From Clostridium bornimense (GTDB lineage: Bacteria > Bacillota > Clostridia > Clostridiales > Clostridiaceae), in the NCBI RefSeq assembly GCF_018917145.1, contig NZ_JAHLOD010000010.1, forward strand, positions 1 to 64,000: 64,000 bases of DNA. The letters run 5' to 3'. Below the pieces are notes generated by a model. That model saw nothing but the letters and a program-made list of their open reading frames with translations, was not told the origin of the DNA and did not search any database. Below are positions 11,675-21,298 of the stretch, piece by piece. Both the position numbers and the translations under genes were made by a program. Each line of letters opens with the position of its first letter. Position 1 is the stretch's first letter.

Positions 11675-12292
11675 ATGAAAATCGTAGAGGTAACAGGTAA
11701 AACTGTTAAAGATGCTTATCAGAACGCCCTGATACAATTAAATGTGACAGAAAATAAAGTTACTTATGAGGTAATTGACGAAGGAAGTAAAGGGTTTTTA
11801 GGGATAGGATGTAAGCCTGCTAAGATAAAAGTAATGGTAAAAAGAGATTATATATCTGAGGCAAGGCAGTTCTTGCAAAGTATATTAGAAAGTATGAAAA
11901 TAGAAGCTAATATCTTAATAGAAGAAAATGATAATGTTCTAAACATTGAATTAGAAGGAAAAGATATGGGTATAGTTATTGGATATAGAGGAGAAACATT
12001 AGATTCACTTCAATATTTAACATCATTGGTTATTAATAAGGGAAGCAATGATGACTATAAAAGAGTTATTTTAGATACTTCTAATTATAGAAAGAAGAGA
12101 GAAGAAAGTTTAAGACATTTAGCTTATAAAACTGCTAAGAAAGTTGCAAGAAACAAAACTACAATTAAGTTGGAGCCTATGAATCCTTATGAAAGAAGAA
12201 TTATTCATTCAGCATTACAAAATGATAGATTTGTAAAGACATATTCAGAGGGAAATGAGCCCCATAGAAGAGTTGTTTTAGAATTGAAATAA
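11675..12292 (+). CDS. jag: Jag/KhpB RNA-binding protein (Jag-N, KH, R3H)
   Basis: The 205 residues show a Jag_N domain (about 1-55, with GSKGFLGIG), a KH domain with a proper GxxG loop (GYRG near residue 103) and a C-terminal R3H domain (RRIIHSALQ). KhpB proteins bind RNA with KhpA and influence cell division and envelope synthesis in Firmicutes. The start follows AGGGGGAAG. It is 20 nt after yidC, ends the operon and is followed by a perfect terminator. Confidence 0.93.
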   Translation: MKIVEVTGKTVKDAYQNALIQLNVTENKVTYEVIDEGSKGFLGIGCKPAKIKVMVKRDYISEARQFLQSILESMKIEANILIEENDNVLNIELEGKDMGIVIGYRGETLDSLQYLTSLVINKGSNDDYKRVILDTSNYRKKREESLRHLAYKTAKKVARNKTTIKLEPMNPYERRIIHSALQNDRFVKTYSEGNEPHRRVVLELK

Positions 12293-12300
12293 AAATTAAT

Positions 12301-12334
12301 AAAAATCAACCTCCCCTAAGGGAGGTTGATTTTT
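12301..12334 (+). terminator. Rho-independent terminator after jag
   Basis: A perfect 15-bp stem joins AAAAATCAACCTCCC to GGGAGGTTGATTTTT around a CTAA loop. Runs of A and T on both sides make it a strong terminator. Confidence 0.95.
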
Positions 12335-12371
12335 ATTGGTGAAAAAACTTGCAAGTGGTAATAACTGATTA

Positions 12372-12400
12372 TTGATAAAAAAATGTCGTAAATATATTAT
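12372..12400 (+). promoter_or_regulatory. Probable sigma-A promoter of the mnmE-mnmG-rsmG-noc operon
   Basis: TTGATA (12372-12377) and TATTAT (12395-12400) are separated by 17 nt and lie between the jag terminator and mnmE, about 60 nt before the mnmE start. Confidence 0.65.
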
Positions 12401-12461
12401 TAGATATATAATTTAAAAGATTAAGAGCAAGATTCAATGTAGAACTTAGGAGGTATAGCAT

Positions 12462-13841
12462 ATGAAGGAATTTGACACTATTGCGGCCGTAGCAACAGCG
12501 GTAGGAGAAGGAAGCGTATCTATAATAAGAGTATCAGGAGAAGAGGCTCTTAAAATAGCTAAAAAGATATTTAGAGGAGTACGTGGGAAAAGTATAGAGG
12601 ATATTAAACCATATACTATGAGATATGGAAGTATAATTGATAATGAAACTGATGAAAAAATTGATGAAGTAATATTATCATATATGAAGGGACCAAAGTC
12701 TTTTACTGCAGAGGATACTATAGAAATAAATTGTCATGGTGGAGTTATAGCAACTAAAAGAGTTTTAGATGCTGTTATTAAAAATGGAGCTAGGCTTGCG
12801 GAGCCAGGAGAATTTACTAAAAGAGCATTTTTAAATGGTAGAATTGATTTATCACAGGCAGAAGCAGTTATGGATATAATTAATTCAAAAACAGAAGTTT
12901 CAATGAAAAGTGCATTAGTTCAAAGTGAAGGAAAATTATCAAAAGAAATAAATGAATTGAGAAATAAGTTATTAGAGATTATAGCACATATTGAGGCTAC
13001 TGTTGATTATCCAGAAGATGATTTAGAGGAAGTTACTTCAGAAAAAACAGAAGTAGATGTTAAAGTAGTAATTGATGAAGTAAATAAACTAATAGAAAGT
13101 GCAGAGGCAGGAAAAATAATCAGAGATGGATTATCTACAGTTATAGTTGGAAAACCTAACGTAGGAAAATCTTCATTATTAAACGTATTAACTAGAGGAA
13201 ATAGGGCTATAGTTACAGATATACCTGGAACTACAAGAGATATAATTGAAGAATATATTTCACTTGATGGAATTCCTATAAGAATTATAGATACTGCCGG
13301 TATAAGAGAAACTGAAGATGTGGTAGAAAAAATAGGAGTAGAGAGATCAAAAGAAAAGATTGAAGAGGCTGACTTAGTTATTTTAATGTTAGATGCTTCA
13401 AGAGAGATAGCAGAAGAAGATATAGAAATAATAAAATATATAAAAAATAAGAAATATATAGTATTATTAAATAAGCAAGATTTACCTAATGCTATTAATA
13501 AAAGTGATTTAGAAGAGTTAAATCAAGAATATATAATTCCGATATCAACAAAAGATGAATTAGGAATAGATGAGATTAAGAATGCTATAAAAGAATTATT
13601 CTTTAAAGGTAAGATAAACTCTTCAGAAGTAATGGTTACTAATATAAGACATAAAGAAGCACTATATAGAGCTAAAGAATGCTTAGAATCGACTTTATGT
13701 GCATTAAAAGATACAATGGCAATAGATTTAGCATCTATAGATATTAGAAATGCATGGAGTGCATTAGGTCAAATTAATGGAGAGACAGTAGAAGAAGATC
13801 TAATAGACAAGATATTTTCAGAATTTTGTTTAGGAAAATAG
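12462..13841 (+). CDS. mnmE: tRNA modification GTPase MnmE
   Basis: MnmE works with MnmG to add the (carboxymethyl)aminomethyl group to U34 of certain tRNAs. The 459 residues comprise the N-terminal tetrahydrofolate-binding domain, a helical domain and an inserted G domain with GKPNVGKSS near residue 225, [15 protein letters not shown] and NKQDL. The C-terminus ends CLGK, the catalytic C-x-G-K motif. AGGAGG lies before the ATG. mnmG follows 26 nt later, the usual pair. Confidence 0.98.
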   Translation: MKEFDTIAAVATAVGEGSVSIIRVSGEEALKIAKKIFRGVRGKSIEDIKPYTMRYGSIIDNETDEKIDEVILSYMKGPKSFTAEDTIEINCHGGVIATKRVLDAVIKNGARLAEPGEFTKRAFLNGRIDLSQAEAVMDIINSKTEVSMKSALVQSEGKLSKEINELRNKLLEIIAHIEATVDYPEDDLEEVTSEKTEVDVKVVIDEVNKLIESAEAGKIIRDGLSTVIVGKPNVGKSSLLNVLTRGNRAIVTDIPGTTRDIIEEYISLDGIPIRIIDTAGIRETEDVVEKIGVERSKEKIEEADLVILMLDASREIAEEDIEIIKYIKNKKYIVLLNKQDLPNAINKSDLEELNQEYIIPISTKDELGIDEIKNAIKELFFKGKINSSEVMVTNIRHKEALYRAKECLESTLCALKDTMAIDLASIDIRNAWSALGQINGETVEEDLIDKIFSEFCLGK

Positions 13842-13867
13842 AATATATAAGAAATTAGGAGGAAAAG

Positions 13868-15754
13868 ATGAAAACATACTTTGGAGGCAAATTTGATGTT
13901 GTTGTAATTGGAGCTGGTCATGCTGGTTGCGAAGCAGCTCTTGCCAGTGCAAGGTTAGGTATGAAGACATTAGTTGCAACAATGAGCTTAGAGTCTATAG
14001 CAATGATGCCTTGTAATCCTAACGTTGGAGGTACTGCAAAAGGGCATTTAGTAAGAGAAATAGATGCTTTAGGTGGAGAAATGGGTAAAAATATAGATAA
14101 GACATTTATCCAATCAAGGATGTTAAATACATCTAAAGGACCAGCTGTACACTCTTTAAGAGCACAGGCAGATAAGCACTTATATACTAGGGAAATGAAA
14201 AAGGTTTTAGAAAGTGAAGATAATATTTACTTAAAACAAGTTGAAGTAATTTCTATAGATGTAGAAGATGGTGAAGTTAAAGGTATTATAAGCAAAAATG
14301 GAGCATATTATGAGACACAAGCTGTTATTTTAGCTACTGGTACTTATTTAAAAGGTAGAATAATAATTGGTGAAACAAGTTACTATGGTGGTCCTAATGG
14401 TTTAGTACCAGCAATGGATTTATCACAATCATTATTAGATTTAGGAATAAAACTTAGAAGATTCAAAACTGGAACACCTGCAAGAGTAAAAAGAAGTTCT
14501 GTAGATTTTTCTAAGATGATAGAGCAATGTGGAGATGAAAGAATAGTTCCATTTTCATTTACTAATAGTAATTTAGAAAAAGAACAAATATCATGTTATT
14601 TAACTTATACTAATGAGAAAACTCATAATATAATTAAAGAAAACATAGATAGATCACCAATGTATAATGGTTCTATTGAAGGAATAGGACCAAGATATTG
14701 TCCTTCAATAGAAGATAAAATTATGAGATTCCCTGATAAGTTACAACATCAAATATTTGTAGAGCCAGAAGGTGAAGATACTGAAGAATTATATATTGGA
14801 GGCATGAGTTCTTCTATGCCAGAAGATGTACAAATAGCAATGTATAGAACAATTCCAGGGCTTGAGAATTGTGAATTTATGAGATCTGCGTATGCTATTG
14901 AATATGATTCAGTAGATCCAACAGAGCTTAAATTATCATTAGAGTTTAAAAAGGTAAATGGACTTTTTGGTGCGGGACAATTTAATGGAACATCAGGATA
15001 TGAAGAAGCAGCATCACAAGGGTTAATAGCAGGAATAAATGCAGCTAGAAAAATTAAGAATGAAGAACCATTTATATTAAAGAGAAGTGATGCATATATT
15101 GGTGTATTAATAGATGATTTGGTTACTAAAGGAACAAATGAACCATATAGAATGATGACTTCAAGAGCTGAATACAGACTTTTATTAAGACAAGATAATG
15201 CAGATTTAAGATTAACTGAGATGGGAAGAGAAATAGGCTTAGTTGATGATGAGAGATATAATATCTTCTTAGAGAGAAAAAGTAAGCTAGAAAATGAGTT
15301 AGAAAGAATAAAAAATCTTCAAATAACAAATAAAAAAGAAGTAAATGAATTTTTGGAAACATTAGAATCTGTACCTTTAAAGAAACCAATATCTTTATAT
15401 GAACTTATTAAGAGACCAGAGTTAAATTATAGATTAGTAGCACCTCTAGATAGTGAAAGATGTCAGCTACCTATAGATATAATTGATCAAATAGATATAA
15501 TTGCAAAATATGAAGGATATATTCAAAAGCAATTAGAACAAGTTGAGCAATTTAAGAAAATAGAAAATAGGTTGATAGATAAGGAACTGGATTATTCAGA
15601 TGTTTATGGATTAAGAACAGAAGCAATACAGAAGTTAAATAAGTTTAAGCCTATGAATATAGGTCAAGCATCTAGAATATCAGGAGTATCACCAGCAGAT
15701 ATTTCTGTATTAATGATATATTTAGAGCAGAAGAAAAAACAAAACAAACAATAA
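13868..15754 (+). CDS. mnmG: tRNA uridine-5-carboxymethylaminomethyl modification enzyme MnmG
   Basis: MnmG is the FAD-binding partner of MnmE. The 628-residue length is normal. The dinucleotide fold [10 protein letters not shown] is at residues 15-24, the conserved [13 protein letters not shown] follows near residue 50, and the GidA C-terminal helical domain ends the protein. GGAGG precedes the ATG. It is part of the mnmE-mnmG-rsmG-noc transcription unit. Confidence 0.98.
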   Translation: MKTYFGGKFDVVVIGAGHAGCEAALASARLGMKTLVATMSLESIAMMPCNPNVGGTAKGHLVREIDALGGEMGKNIDKTFIQSRMLNTSKGPAVHSLRAQADKHLYTREMKKVLESEDNIYLKQVEVISIDVEDGEVKGIISKNGAYYETQAVILATGTYLKGRIIIGETSYYGGPNGLVPAMDLSQSLLDLGIKLRRFKTGTPARVKRSSVDFSKMIEQCGDERIVPFSFTNSNLEKEQISCYLTYTNEKTHNIIKENIDRSPMYNGSIEGIGPRYCPSIEDKIMRFPDKLQHQIFVEPEGEDTEELYIGGMSSSMPEDVQIAMYRTIPGLENCEFMRSAYAIEYDSVDPTELKLSLEFKKVNGLFGAGQFNGTSGYEEAASQGLIAGINAARKIKNEEPFILKRSDAYIGVLIDDLVTKGTNEPYRMMTSRAEYRLLLRQDNADLRLTEMGREIGLVDDERYNIFLERKSKLENELERIKNLQITNKKEVNEFLETLESVPLKKPISLYELIKRPELNYRLVAPLDSERCQLPIDIIDQIDIIAKYEGYIQKQLEQVEQFKKIENRLIDKELDYSDVYGLRTEAIQKLNKFKPMNIGQASRISGVSPADISVLMIYLEQKKKQNKQ

Positions 15755-15801
15755 TATAATATTTTACAAAATAGTAAATTAATTCAAATAAGGAGGAGTT
15801 T

Positions 15802-16521
15802 ATGGATTTTTATACCCTTATGAAAACTTCGGCAGATAAAGAAGGAATACCATTTTCAGAGAAAGAGTTTGAGAAATTTGTTATTTACAAAGATTTATTA
15901 AAAGAATGGAATGAGAAAATAAATCTTACAGCAATTACTGATGATGAAGGCATTTTTAAAAAGCATTTTATTGATTGTTTAAAAATATTTAGATTTCCTG
16001 AATTTAAGAATTTAAAGAAAGTTATAGATGTTGGTACGGGGGCGGGGTTTCCAGGGTTACCAATAAAGATACTATCTCCTGATACGGAAGTTGTACTTTT
16101 AGATTCATTAAATAAGAGAATTAATTTTTTAGATGAGGTAATTTCTAAATTAGATTTGCAAAAAATAAGTACTATCCACAGCAGGGCAGAAGATGGAGCA
16201 AGAAAACCAGAACTTAGAGAAAGTTTTGATGCTGTAGTTTCAAGAGCTGTTGCTAATATGGCAGTGTTAAGTGAATATACACTTCCATATGTTAAGGTAG
16301 GTGGATATCTTATAGCACTTAAAGGACCAGCTATTGAAACAGAAATAATGGAAGGCAAAAATGCAATAGCTACTCTTGGAGGAAAAATAGAAGATATAAT
16401 AGAGGTTGAAGTTGAAGGAACTGATCTTAACCACAATTTAGTTGTAGTAAGAAAGATAAAAGAAACTTCAAAAGTATATCCAAGAAAGGCTGGAGTAATC
16501 AGTAAGAGGCCTATTAAATAA
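15802..16521 (+). CDS. rsmG: 16S rRNA (guanine-N7)-methyltransferase RsmG
   Basis: RsmG (GidB) methylates G527 of 16S rRNA; loss gives low-level streptomycin resistance in other bacteria. The 239-residue protein carries the SAM-binding glycine motif [15 protein letters not shown] near residue 75, then LLDSLNKRI and [13 protein letters not shown] lies before the ATG. It sits between mnmG and noc as in most Firmicutes. Confidence 0.97.
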   Translation: MDFYTLMKTSADKEGIPFSEKEFEKFVIYKDLLKEWNEKINLTAITDDEGIFKKHFIDCLKIFRFPEFKNLKKVIDVGTGAGFPGLPIKILSPDTEVVLLDSLNKRINFLDEVISKLDLQKISTIHSRAEDGARKPELRESFDAVVSRAVANMAVLSEYTLPYVKVGGYLIALKGPAIETEIMEGKNAIATLGGKIEDIIEVEVEGTDLNHNLVVVRKIKETSKVYPRKAGVISKRPIK

Positions 16522-16561
16522 TTAAGTTAAATATGATTTTTTTATGAGGATGGGATTTAAT

Positions 16562-17359
16562 ATGAAGGGAATAGAAGAAAGTAAGATACAATATGTTTCT
16601 CCATTTGAAGTATACCCAAATCTTTATCAACCAAGAAAAACTTTTAATGATGAAACAATAGAAGAATTATCAGAATCAATAAAAACTTATGGTATTATAC
16701 AACCTTTATCAGTAAGAAAGATAAAGGAAAATTATTATGAATTAGTTGCAGGGGAAAGAAGATTAAGAGCTGCAAAAAAAGCTGGATTAGATAAGGTACC
16801 TGTAATATTAGTAGATATAAATGATAGGGAAAGTGCTGCAATTGCATTACTAGAAAATTTACAAAGAGAAGATTTAAATTTTTTAGAAGAGGCAGAAGCA
16901 TATTACAACTTATTAAAAGAGCATAATTATACTCAAGAAACTTTAGCTCAAAGTATTGGTAAGAAACAATCTACAATAGCAAATAAGTTAAGAGTTCTTA
17001 AGTTAGATTGCAAAATAAGAAAAAGACTTATTGAAAATTCTCTTACAGAGAGACATGCAAGAGCTTTATTAAAATTACCTAATGCTGAAATGCAAACTAA
17101 AGTATTAGATAAAGTAATTGAGAATAAACTTAATGTTAAAGAAACTGAAGCTTTAATTGATAGAACCTTATTAAAATATATTCATGATGAAAAAGATATA
17201 GGGAAAGATGGAAAGAAAAGAATCAAAGGAGTATTTGGTTCGAAGATTTATATAAATACTATAAAACAAGTATTTGATAAGTATGGTATTAATGCAAAGT
17301 ATAAATCTAAAGAAAGTGATGACTTTATAGAAGTAACAGTAAAGATACCTAAAAAGTAA
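16562..17359 (+). CDS. noc: Nucleoid occlusion protein Noc (ParB family)
   Basis: This 265-residue ParB-type protein has the N-terminal CTPase-type ParB fold (GERRLRAAKKAG; ENLQREDLN) and a helix-turn-helix (TLAQSIGKKQSTIANKL near residue 130). Because a second ParB follows parA, and this copy sits after rsmG, it is best read as Noc, which binds DNA and blocks septum formation over the nucleoid. The start is set at 16562, after GAGGATGGG; a frame from 16544 lacks a ribosome site. Confidence 0.9.
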   Translation: MKGIEESKIQYVSPFEVYPNLYQPRKTFNDETIEELSESIKTYGIIQPLSVRKIKENYYELVAGERRLRAAKKAGLDKVPVILVDINDRESAAIALLENLQREDLNFLEEAEAYYNLLKEHNYTQETLAQSIGKKQSTIANKLRVLKLDCKIRKRLIENSLTERHARALLKLPNAEMQTKVLDKVIENKLNVKETEALIDRTLLKYIHDEKDIGKDGKKRIKGVFGSKIYINTIKQVFDKYGINAKYKSKESDDFIEVTVKIPKK

Positions 17360-17375
17360 TGTTTCACGTGAAACG
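17360..17375. promoter_or_regulatory. parS centromere site 1
   Basis: TGTTTCACGTGAAACG matches the parS consensus TGTTTCACGTGAAACA at 15 of 16 positions. It begins at the noc stop codon and lies upstream of parA. Confidence 0.95.
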
Positions 17376-17390
17376 ATGCTTTTTTTGAGA

Positions 17391-17426
17391 AGATTTAAGG
17401 AATAAAATTCCTTAAATCTTTTTTTT
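17391..17426 (+). terminator. Rho-independent terminator after noc
   Basis: AGATTTAAGGAAT and ATTCCTTAAATCT form a perfect 13-bp stem around AAA, followed by eight T. Confidence 0.93.
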
Positions 17427-17522
17427 ATAAAAAATTATTTAAGAATTTGTGAAATTATCTTTTATAACATATTAATGTAATTTATAATATCATTATAAGG
17501 GATTAGCATAGGGGGGATAAAT

Positions 17523-18290
17523 GTGAAAACAATATGTGTCTTTAATCAAAAAGGTGGAGTTGGAAAGACTACTACTAATATAAATCTTGCTACCTATTTA
17601 GCCTTTGAAGGAAAAAAAGTATTAATAGTAGATATAGATCCACAAGGAAATTCTACGTCCGGATTAGGGATAGATAAATCTAATTTAGAATTTTCTACAT
17701 ATGATATTTTAACAAATGATACAAATATAGAAGATTGTATCATTAAAAGTGAATTGATAGAAAACTTATATGTGATTCCTTCTGAACAAGCTTTAGCAGG
17801 TGCAGAAGTTGAATTAACAGGAATAAATCATAGAGAAGATATATTAAAGAGAAAGTTAGAATTAGTAAGAGACAAATTTGACTTTGTTTTTATTGACTGT
17901 CCGCCATCATTAGGACTGCTTACTATAAATGCATTAGTTGCATCAGATTCAGTATTTATACCAATACAATGTGAGTATTATGCTTTAGAAGGTGTATCAC
18001 AACTTATAAATACTATAAATTTAGTTAAAAAGAGTTTAAATCCTGACATAAAATATGAAGGAATACTTTTAACTATGTATGATACAAGAGCAAACTTATG
18101 TAATGAGGTTGCTAAAGAAGTTAAAAATCATTTTGGGGATTATGTATATAAAACAGTAATTCCTAGAAATGTTAGATTAGCAGAGTCACCAAGTTATGGA
18201 CTACCTATTATGTTATATGATGCAAAATGTAAAGGTGCAGAAAGTTATGATATGTTGGCAAAAGAATTTTTAAGTAGACAGGAGGAATAA
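17523..18290 (+). CDS. parA: Chromosome partitioning ATPase ParA/Soj
   Basis: ParA is a Walker-type ATPase that, with ParB-parS, moves and organises origins; in spore-formers Soj also influences DnaA and sporulation. The 255 residues begin with the deviant Walker A motif KGGVGKTT (residues 10-17), followed by DIDPQGN and DCPPSLG. The start is GTG at 17523 with AGGGGGG ahead; the overlapping ATG runs straight into TGA. parB follows after 2 nt. Confidence 0.97.
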   Translation: MKTICVFNQKGGVGKTTTNINLATYLAFEGKKVLIVDIDPQGNSTSGLGIDKSNLEFSTYDILTNDTNIEDCIIKSELIENLYVIPSEQALAGAEVELTGINHREDILKRKLELVRDKFDFVFIDCPPSLGLLTINALVASDSVFIPIQCEYYALEGVSQLINTINLVKKSLNPDIKYEGILLTMYDTRANLCNEVAKEVKNHFGDYVYKTVIPRNVRLAESPSYGLPIMLYDAKCKGAESYDMLAKEFLSRQEE

Positions 18291-18292
18291 TT

Positions 18293-19138
18293 GTGAGTAA
18301 GAAATTTGGATTGGGTAAAGGATTAGGTGCACTTATTCCTGATGAAGAAGTGGTAGCAGAAAAGAATTCAATAGATTTAATAGATATAAATAGGATTAAA
18401 CCAAATAACAAACAACCAAGAAAAAATTTTGATGAAGAAAAGATATCCAATCTAGCTAAATCTATAAAAGATAATGGTATTATCCAACCTTTAGTACTAA
18501 AGGAAAGTGGTAATGATTATGAAATAATTGCAGGTGAAAGACGTTGGAGAGCTGCAAAGTTAGCAGGAATAAAATCTATTCCAGCTGTTATTATGGAATT
18601 GACTGATCAAAAGGTTTTAGAAGTTTCTTTAATTGAAAATATTCAAAGAGAAGACTTAAATCCTATAGAAGAGGCGTTGGCATTCAAAAGATTAATAAAA
18701 GAGTTTTCTATAACTCAAGAAGATGTTTCAAAAGTTATAGGTAGATCTAGAACTGCTATAACTAACACTATGAGATTATTAAACTTAGATAAACGTGTTC
18801 AACAGTATTTAATAGAAGGTGTAATATCTGAAGGTCATGGAAGAGCATTATTGTCATTATCAAAAAAAGATACACAATATGAAATGGCTATAAGAATTAT
18901 AGATAATAAGTTAAGTGTAAGAGAAACAGAAAGATTAGTAAGAGATATTTTAAATCCAAAGGTAAAAGAACCAGTGTCAGAAGAAGAGAATATATACATA
19001 AAGGAATTACAAAGCAGAATTAGTGAACACTTTGGAACAAAGGTATCAATTAAAACTAAAAAAGATAATAAAGGAAAAATAGAAATAGAGTATTATTCAC
19101 CAGAAGAGTTAGATAGAATTCTTGAATTATTAATGTAG
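18293..19138 (+). CDS. parB: Chromosome partitioning protein ParB/Spo0J
   Basis: ParB loads at parS as a CTP-dependent clamp. The 281 residues have an N-terminal tail (GLGKGLGALIP) typical for ParA stimulation, the CTP-binding region with GERRWRAAKLAG and ENIQREDLNP, the helix-turn-helix VSKVIGRSRTAITNTMRLL, and a C-terminal dimer domain. The GTG start follows AGGAGG. parS sites lie on both sides of parA-parB. Confidence 0.98.
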   Translation: MSKKFGLGKGLGALIPDEEVVAEKNSIDLIDINRIKPNNKQPRKNFDEEKISNLAKSIKDNGIIQPLVLKESGNDYEIIAGERRWRAAKLAGIKSIPAVIMELTDQKVLEVSLIENIQREDLNPIEEALAFKRLIKEFSITQEDVSKVIGRSRTAITNTMRLLNLDKRVQQYLIEGVISEGHGRALLSLSKKDTQYEMAIRIIDNKLSVRETERLVRDILNPKVKEPVSEEENIYIKELQSRISEHFGTKVSIKTKKDNKGKIEIEYYSPEELDRILELLM

Positions 19139-19141
19139 CAA

Positions 19142-19157
19142 AGTTTCACGTGAAACA
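19142..19157. promoter_or_regulatory. parS centromere site 2
   Basis: AGTTTCACGTGAAACA matches the parS consensus at 15 of 16 positions. It lies 3 nt after parB and just before the ribosome site of the next gene. Confidence 0.95.
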
Positions 19158-19175
19158 AAACTTGAGGAGGAAGTC

Positions 19176-19673
19176 ATGGATAAAATAAATCAAATAGTAA
19201 ATGATTATATTGGTATAATACTTATATCAATGATTGCAGTAATTGTAATATTATTTATATTTTTATTAGTATTAATTAATTCAAACAGGAAATTAAATAA
19301 GAGATATAAAAGTTTATTTAGATGTGAAGGAAAGTCATTAGAAGATATAATAGAAAAATATATGAATGCCGTTGAAGAAGTAAAAGAAAAGAATAATACT
19401 ATGTTTCAAATGCATGAGGATATATTAAGTAAAGTTGATACATCAATCAGAAAAGTAGAGATGAAAAGATATAAGGCTTTTGATGATGTAGGATCAGATT
19501 TAAGTTTTTCAATTGTAATGTTAGATAATGATAATAATGGATTTGTATTAACAAGTATTTTTGGAAGAGAAGATAGTGTCATTTATGCTAAAGAAATAGA
19601 AAGTGGAATTTCTAGATATGAATTATCAACTGAAGAAAAAGAAGTTTTAGACAGTGCTATAGAAATGGAATAA
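19176..19673 (+). CDS. DUF4446 membrane-anchored protein
   Basis: This 165-residue protein has one N-terminal transmembrane helix (about 13-35), a predicted coiled coil (about 40-95) and a C-terminal globular part containing SFSIVMLDNDNNGFVLTS, which resembles the DUF4446 family found after parB in clostridia. Its function is unknown. The gene follows parB by 37 nt with parS between, GAGGAGG precedes the ATG, and a terminator follows. A link to chromosome organisation or sporulation is suggested only by location. Confidence 0.8.
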   Translation: MDKINQIVNDYIGIILISMIAVIVILFIFLLVLINSNRKLNKRYKSLFRCEGKSLEDIIEKYMNAVEEVKEKNNTMFQMHEDILSKVDTSIRKVEMKRYKAFDDVGSDLSFSIVMLDNDNNGFVLTSIFGREDSVIYAKEIESGISRYELSTEEKEVLDSAIEME

Positions 19674-19722
19674 TTAAAAAAATCGTGATTACAAATAAAA
19701 ATTTGTAATCACGATTTTTTTT
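19673..19722. terminator. Bidirectional terminator between DUF4446 and the leftward membrane gene
   Basis: AATCGTGATTACAAAT and ATTTGTAATCACGATT form a perfect 16-bp stem around AAAA, with a T run to the right and an A run to the left. It can stop transcription from both convergent genes. Confidence 0.95.
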
Positions 19723-19733
19723 GTTACTAATTA

Positions 19734-20372
19734 TTAAATCATCAGATTATATACACCGAGAATAATTAATAGTAGACTTATAATAAAAAAGAATTTTAGT
19801 AAAATATTTTTTATATTAATAATTGATGTTGGAGTAATAATATATACATTTTTTATTTGTAATATATTTAAAAATATGAACCATATACTTATTCCACAAA
19901 TTAGTCCTGTATAATAAATAATAATATAATTCATAGAAATATATTTACAGATATAATTATAAATTATACTACCAGCAAACCATATAAAAATAGTGAATTT
20001 ATTTGTAGTGGTTCTAACTATACTAGATATAAATGCATTTAAATATTTTATATTAGATTTAGATGTTTCTTTATGAAAAAATTCCTTATTAGTAAAATAG
20101 TTAAAAATAAAAAAGTTAATTGCTATTCCTAATAATATAAAAATGTAATTTATTATATATTTATTTATATTAAAGAGAAAAGTAATTGTAGTATTAAAAA
20201 ATAATAATAAAAATATATTAGATAACAAAGCACCTATTGAAAGATAAATATTCCTATTACTATATGGATATTTATTAGAGACAATATCTTCACTTATTAA
20301 TATGTTAGTAGGAAGGGCAGAAATAAATCCTGTAACGCAACCGAGTATTAGTATTTTGATTAAGCTAACCAT
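19734..20372 (-). CDS. Polytopic membrane protein, possibly LysE-like exporter
   Basis: This 212-residue protein is very rich in Ile, Phe, Asn and Tyr and has about six hydrophobic helices. The first helix (ILILGCVTGFISALPTNI) and the last (FFIISLLLIILGVYNL) have the feel of LysE-type amino acid exporters, but the similarity is weak. AAGGAGAG precedes the ATG. It is transcribed toward the origin, opposite to its neighbours, between the parAB and rpsF blocks. I do not assign a substrate. Confidence 0.6.
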   Translation of the reverse strand: MVSLIKILILGCVTGFISALPTNILISEDIVSNKYPYSNRNIYLSIGALLSNIFLLLFFNTTITFLFNINKYIINYIFILLGIAINFFIFNYFTNKEFFHKETSKSNIKYLNAFISSIVRTTTNKFTIFIWFAGSIIYNYICKYISMNYIIIYYTGLICGISIWFIFLNILQIKNVYIITPTSIINIKNILLKFFFIISLLLIILGVYNLMI

Positions 20373-20693
20373 TAGAACTCTCCTTTTACATTAATTAAGA
20401 TAATTATATCTTATTAATGCAAAGTAGTAAAAAGAGGAATTACATAAATGGTATATAAAAACTTTATAAGAGTTTTGAATAACGATGTAGAAAAATGATA
20501 AATTATTTATATATAAGTAGGAAAGGGTCTAAAAAATATGATAAGATATTTTATATAGATTATAGAAAAATTTTATATAATGTAGAAATAAACTTGAAAA
20601 TTATTTTTATGTTATATAATCATAAAAATTAAATTTAACATAATAGATATTAGTTTATTGATATAGTTTTATTATATATGAATAGAATGGAGA
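20373..20693. other. AT-rich spacer before the DUF951 gene
   Basis: About 320 bp without a convincing gene. A TATAAT occurs at 20615-20620 with TTGAAA 15 nt upstream, a possible promoter for the DUF951 gene, but the spacing is short. No stable terminator or riboswitch-like fold was recognised. Confidence 0.5.
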
Positions 20694-20699
20694 ATGAAT

Positions 20700-20900
20700 A
20701 TGAATTTTGTATTTAACTTAGGTGATATAGTTGAAATGAAAAAAGGGCATCCATGTGGGGCAAATGAATGGGAAATAATTAGATTGGGTGCAGATATTAA
20801 AATCAAATGCAAAAATTGTGGAAGGCTAGTTATGATATCAAGATCTGACTTTAATAAAAGAGTAAAAAAAGTAATATTTTCAAATGAAGATAACAATTAG
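20700..20900 (+). CDS. DUF951 family small protein
   Basis: This 66-residue protein (FNLGDIVEMKKGHPCG, then ADIKIKCKNCGRLVMISR) matches the DUF951 family, found before rpsF in many Firmicutes. The C-x2-C pair with a nearby Cys suggests a small beta-barrel or metal-binding fold, perhaps nucleic-acid related; no function is established. The start is set at 20700, 7 nt after GGAG; the ATG at 20694 is too close to that site. Confidence 0.85.
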   Translation: MNFVFNLGDIVEMKKGHPCGANEWEIIRLGADIKIKCKNCGRLVMISRSDFNKRVKKVIFSNEDNN

Positions 20901-20903
20901 TTC

Positions 20904-20932
20904 TTGCAATATGTAAATAAAAGTAGTAAAAT
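20904..20932 (+). promoter_or_regulatory. Probable promoter of the rpsF-ssb-rpsR operon
   Basis: TTGCAA (20904-20909) and TAAAAT (20927-20932) are separated by 17 nt. The start would be near 20939, giving a leader of about 50 nt that holds the S6:S18 motif. Confidence 0.6.
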
Positions 20933-20945
20933 AATAAATTGTAAT

Positions 20946-20979
20946 CCTGCCATCTCGAAGATGGCCGCAAGTCCAGAGG
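20946..20979 (+). promoter_or_regulatory. S6:S18-binding leader motif
   Basis: GCCATCT (20949-20955) and AGATGGC (20959-20965) form a stem capped by CGA, followed directly by CCGCAAGTCC and the ribosome site. This resembles the conserved rpsF leader element in which a CCG-containing bulge is bound by the S6:S18 dimer for feedback control. It is assigned by sequence resemblance and by its place 12-40 nt before rpsF. Confidence 0.75.
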
Positions 20980-20990
20980 AGGTGAAAAGA

Positions 20991-21278
20991 ATGAATAAAT
21001 ACGAAACATTATTTATCCTAAACACATCTTTAGAAGAAGAAGCTAAAAAGGCTATAATCGAAAAATTTAAGGGTGTTATAGAAAATGGTGGTGGCGCTAT
21101 TGAAAATGTTGATGAATGGGGTAACAGAAAGTTAGCTTACGAAATCGGTAAGTCAAACGAAGGTTACTATACTTTAATCAACTTTACTGCAGCTCCTGAA
21201 CTACCTAAGGAATTAGATAGAGTATTCAGAATTACTGATGGAGTTATAAGACATATCATAGTTAGAAACGAAAAGTAA
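20991..21278 (+). CDS. rpsF: 30S ribosomal protein S6
   Basis: S6 binds the central domain of the small subunit together with S18. The 95 residues start MNKYETLFILNTSLEEEAKK and include GAIENVDEWGNRKLAYEI, both typical. The start at 20991 follows AGAGGAGGTG; a longer frame back to 20904 would include the leader stem and is not credible. It heads the rpsF-ssb-rpsR operon and is probably repressed by the S6:S18 complex through its leader. Confidence 0.98.
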   Translation: MNKYETLFILNTSLEEEAKKAIIEKFKGVIENGGGAIENVDEWGNRKLAYEIGKSNEGYYTLINFTAAPELPKELDRVFRITDGVIRHIIVRNEK

Positions 21279-21298
21279 TAACAAGGTGGTGCTAGCTA

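Noticed and set aside
15885-16436. A 183-codon frame antisense to rsmG
   Set aside because: It is the antisense shadow of a well supported gene with no ribosome site or promoter of its own.
20904-20990. N-terminal extension of S6 (29 codons)
   Set aside because: It overlaps the leader stem bound by S6:S18 and begins with TTG at the inferred -35; the ATG at 20991 has a strong ribosome site.
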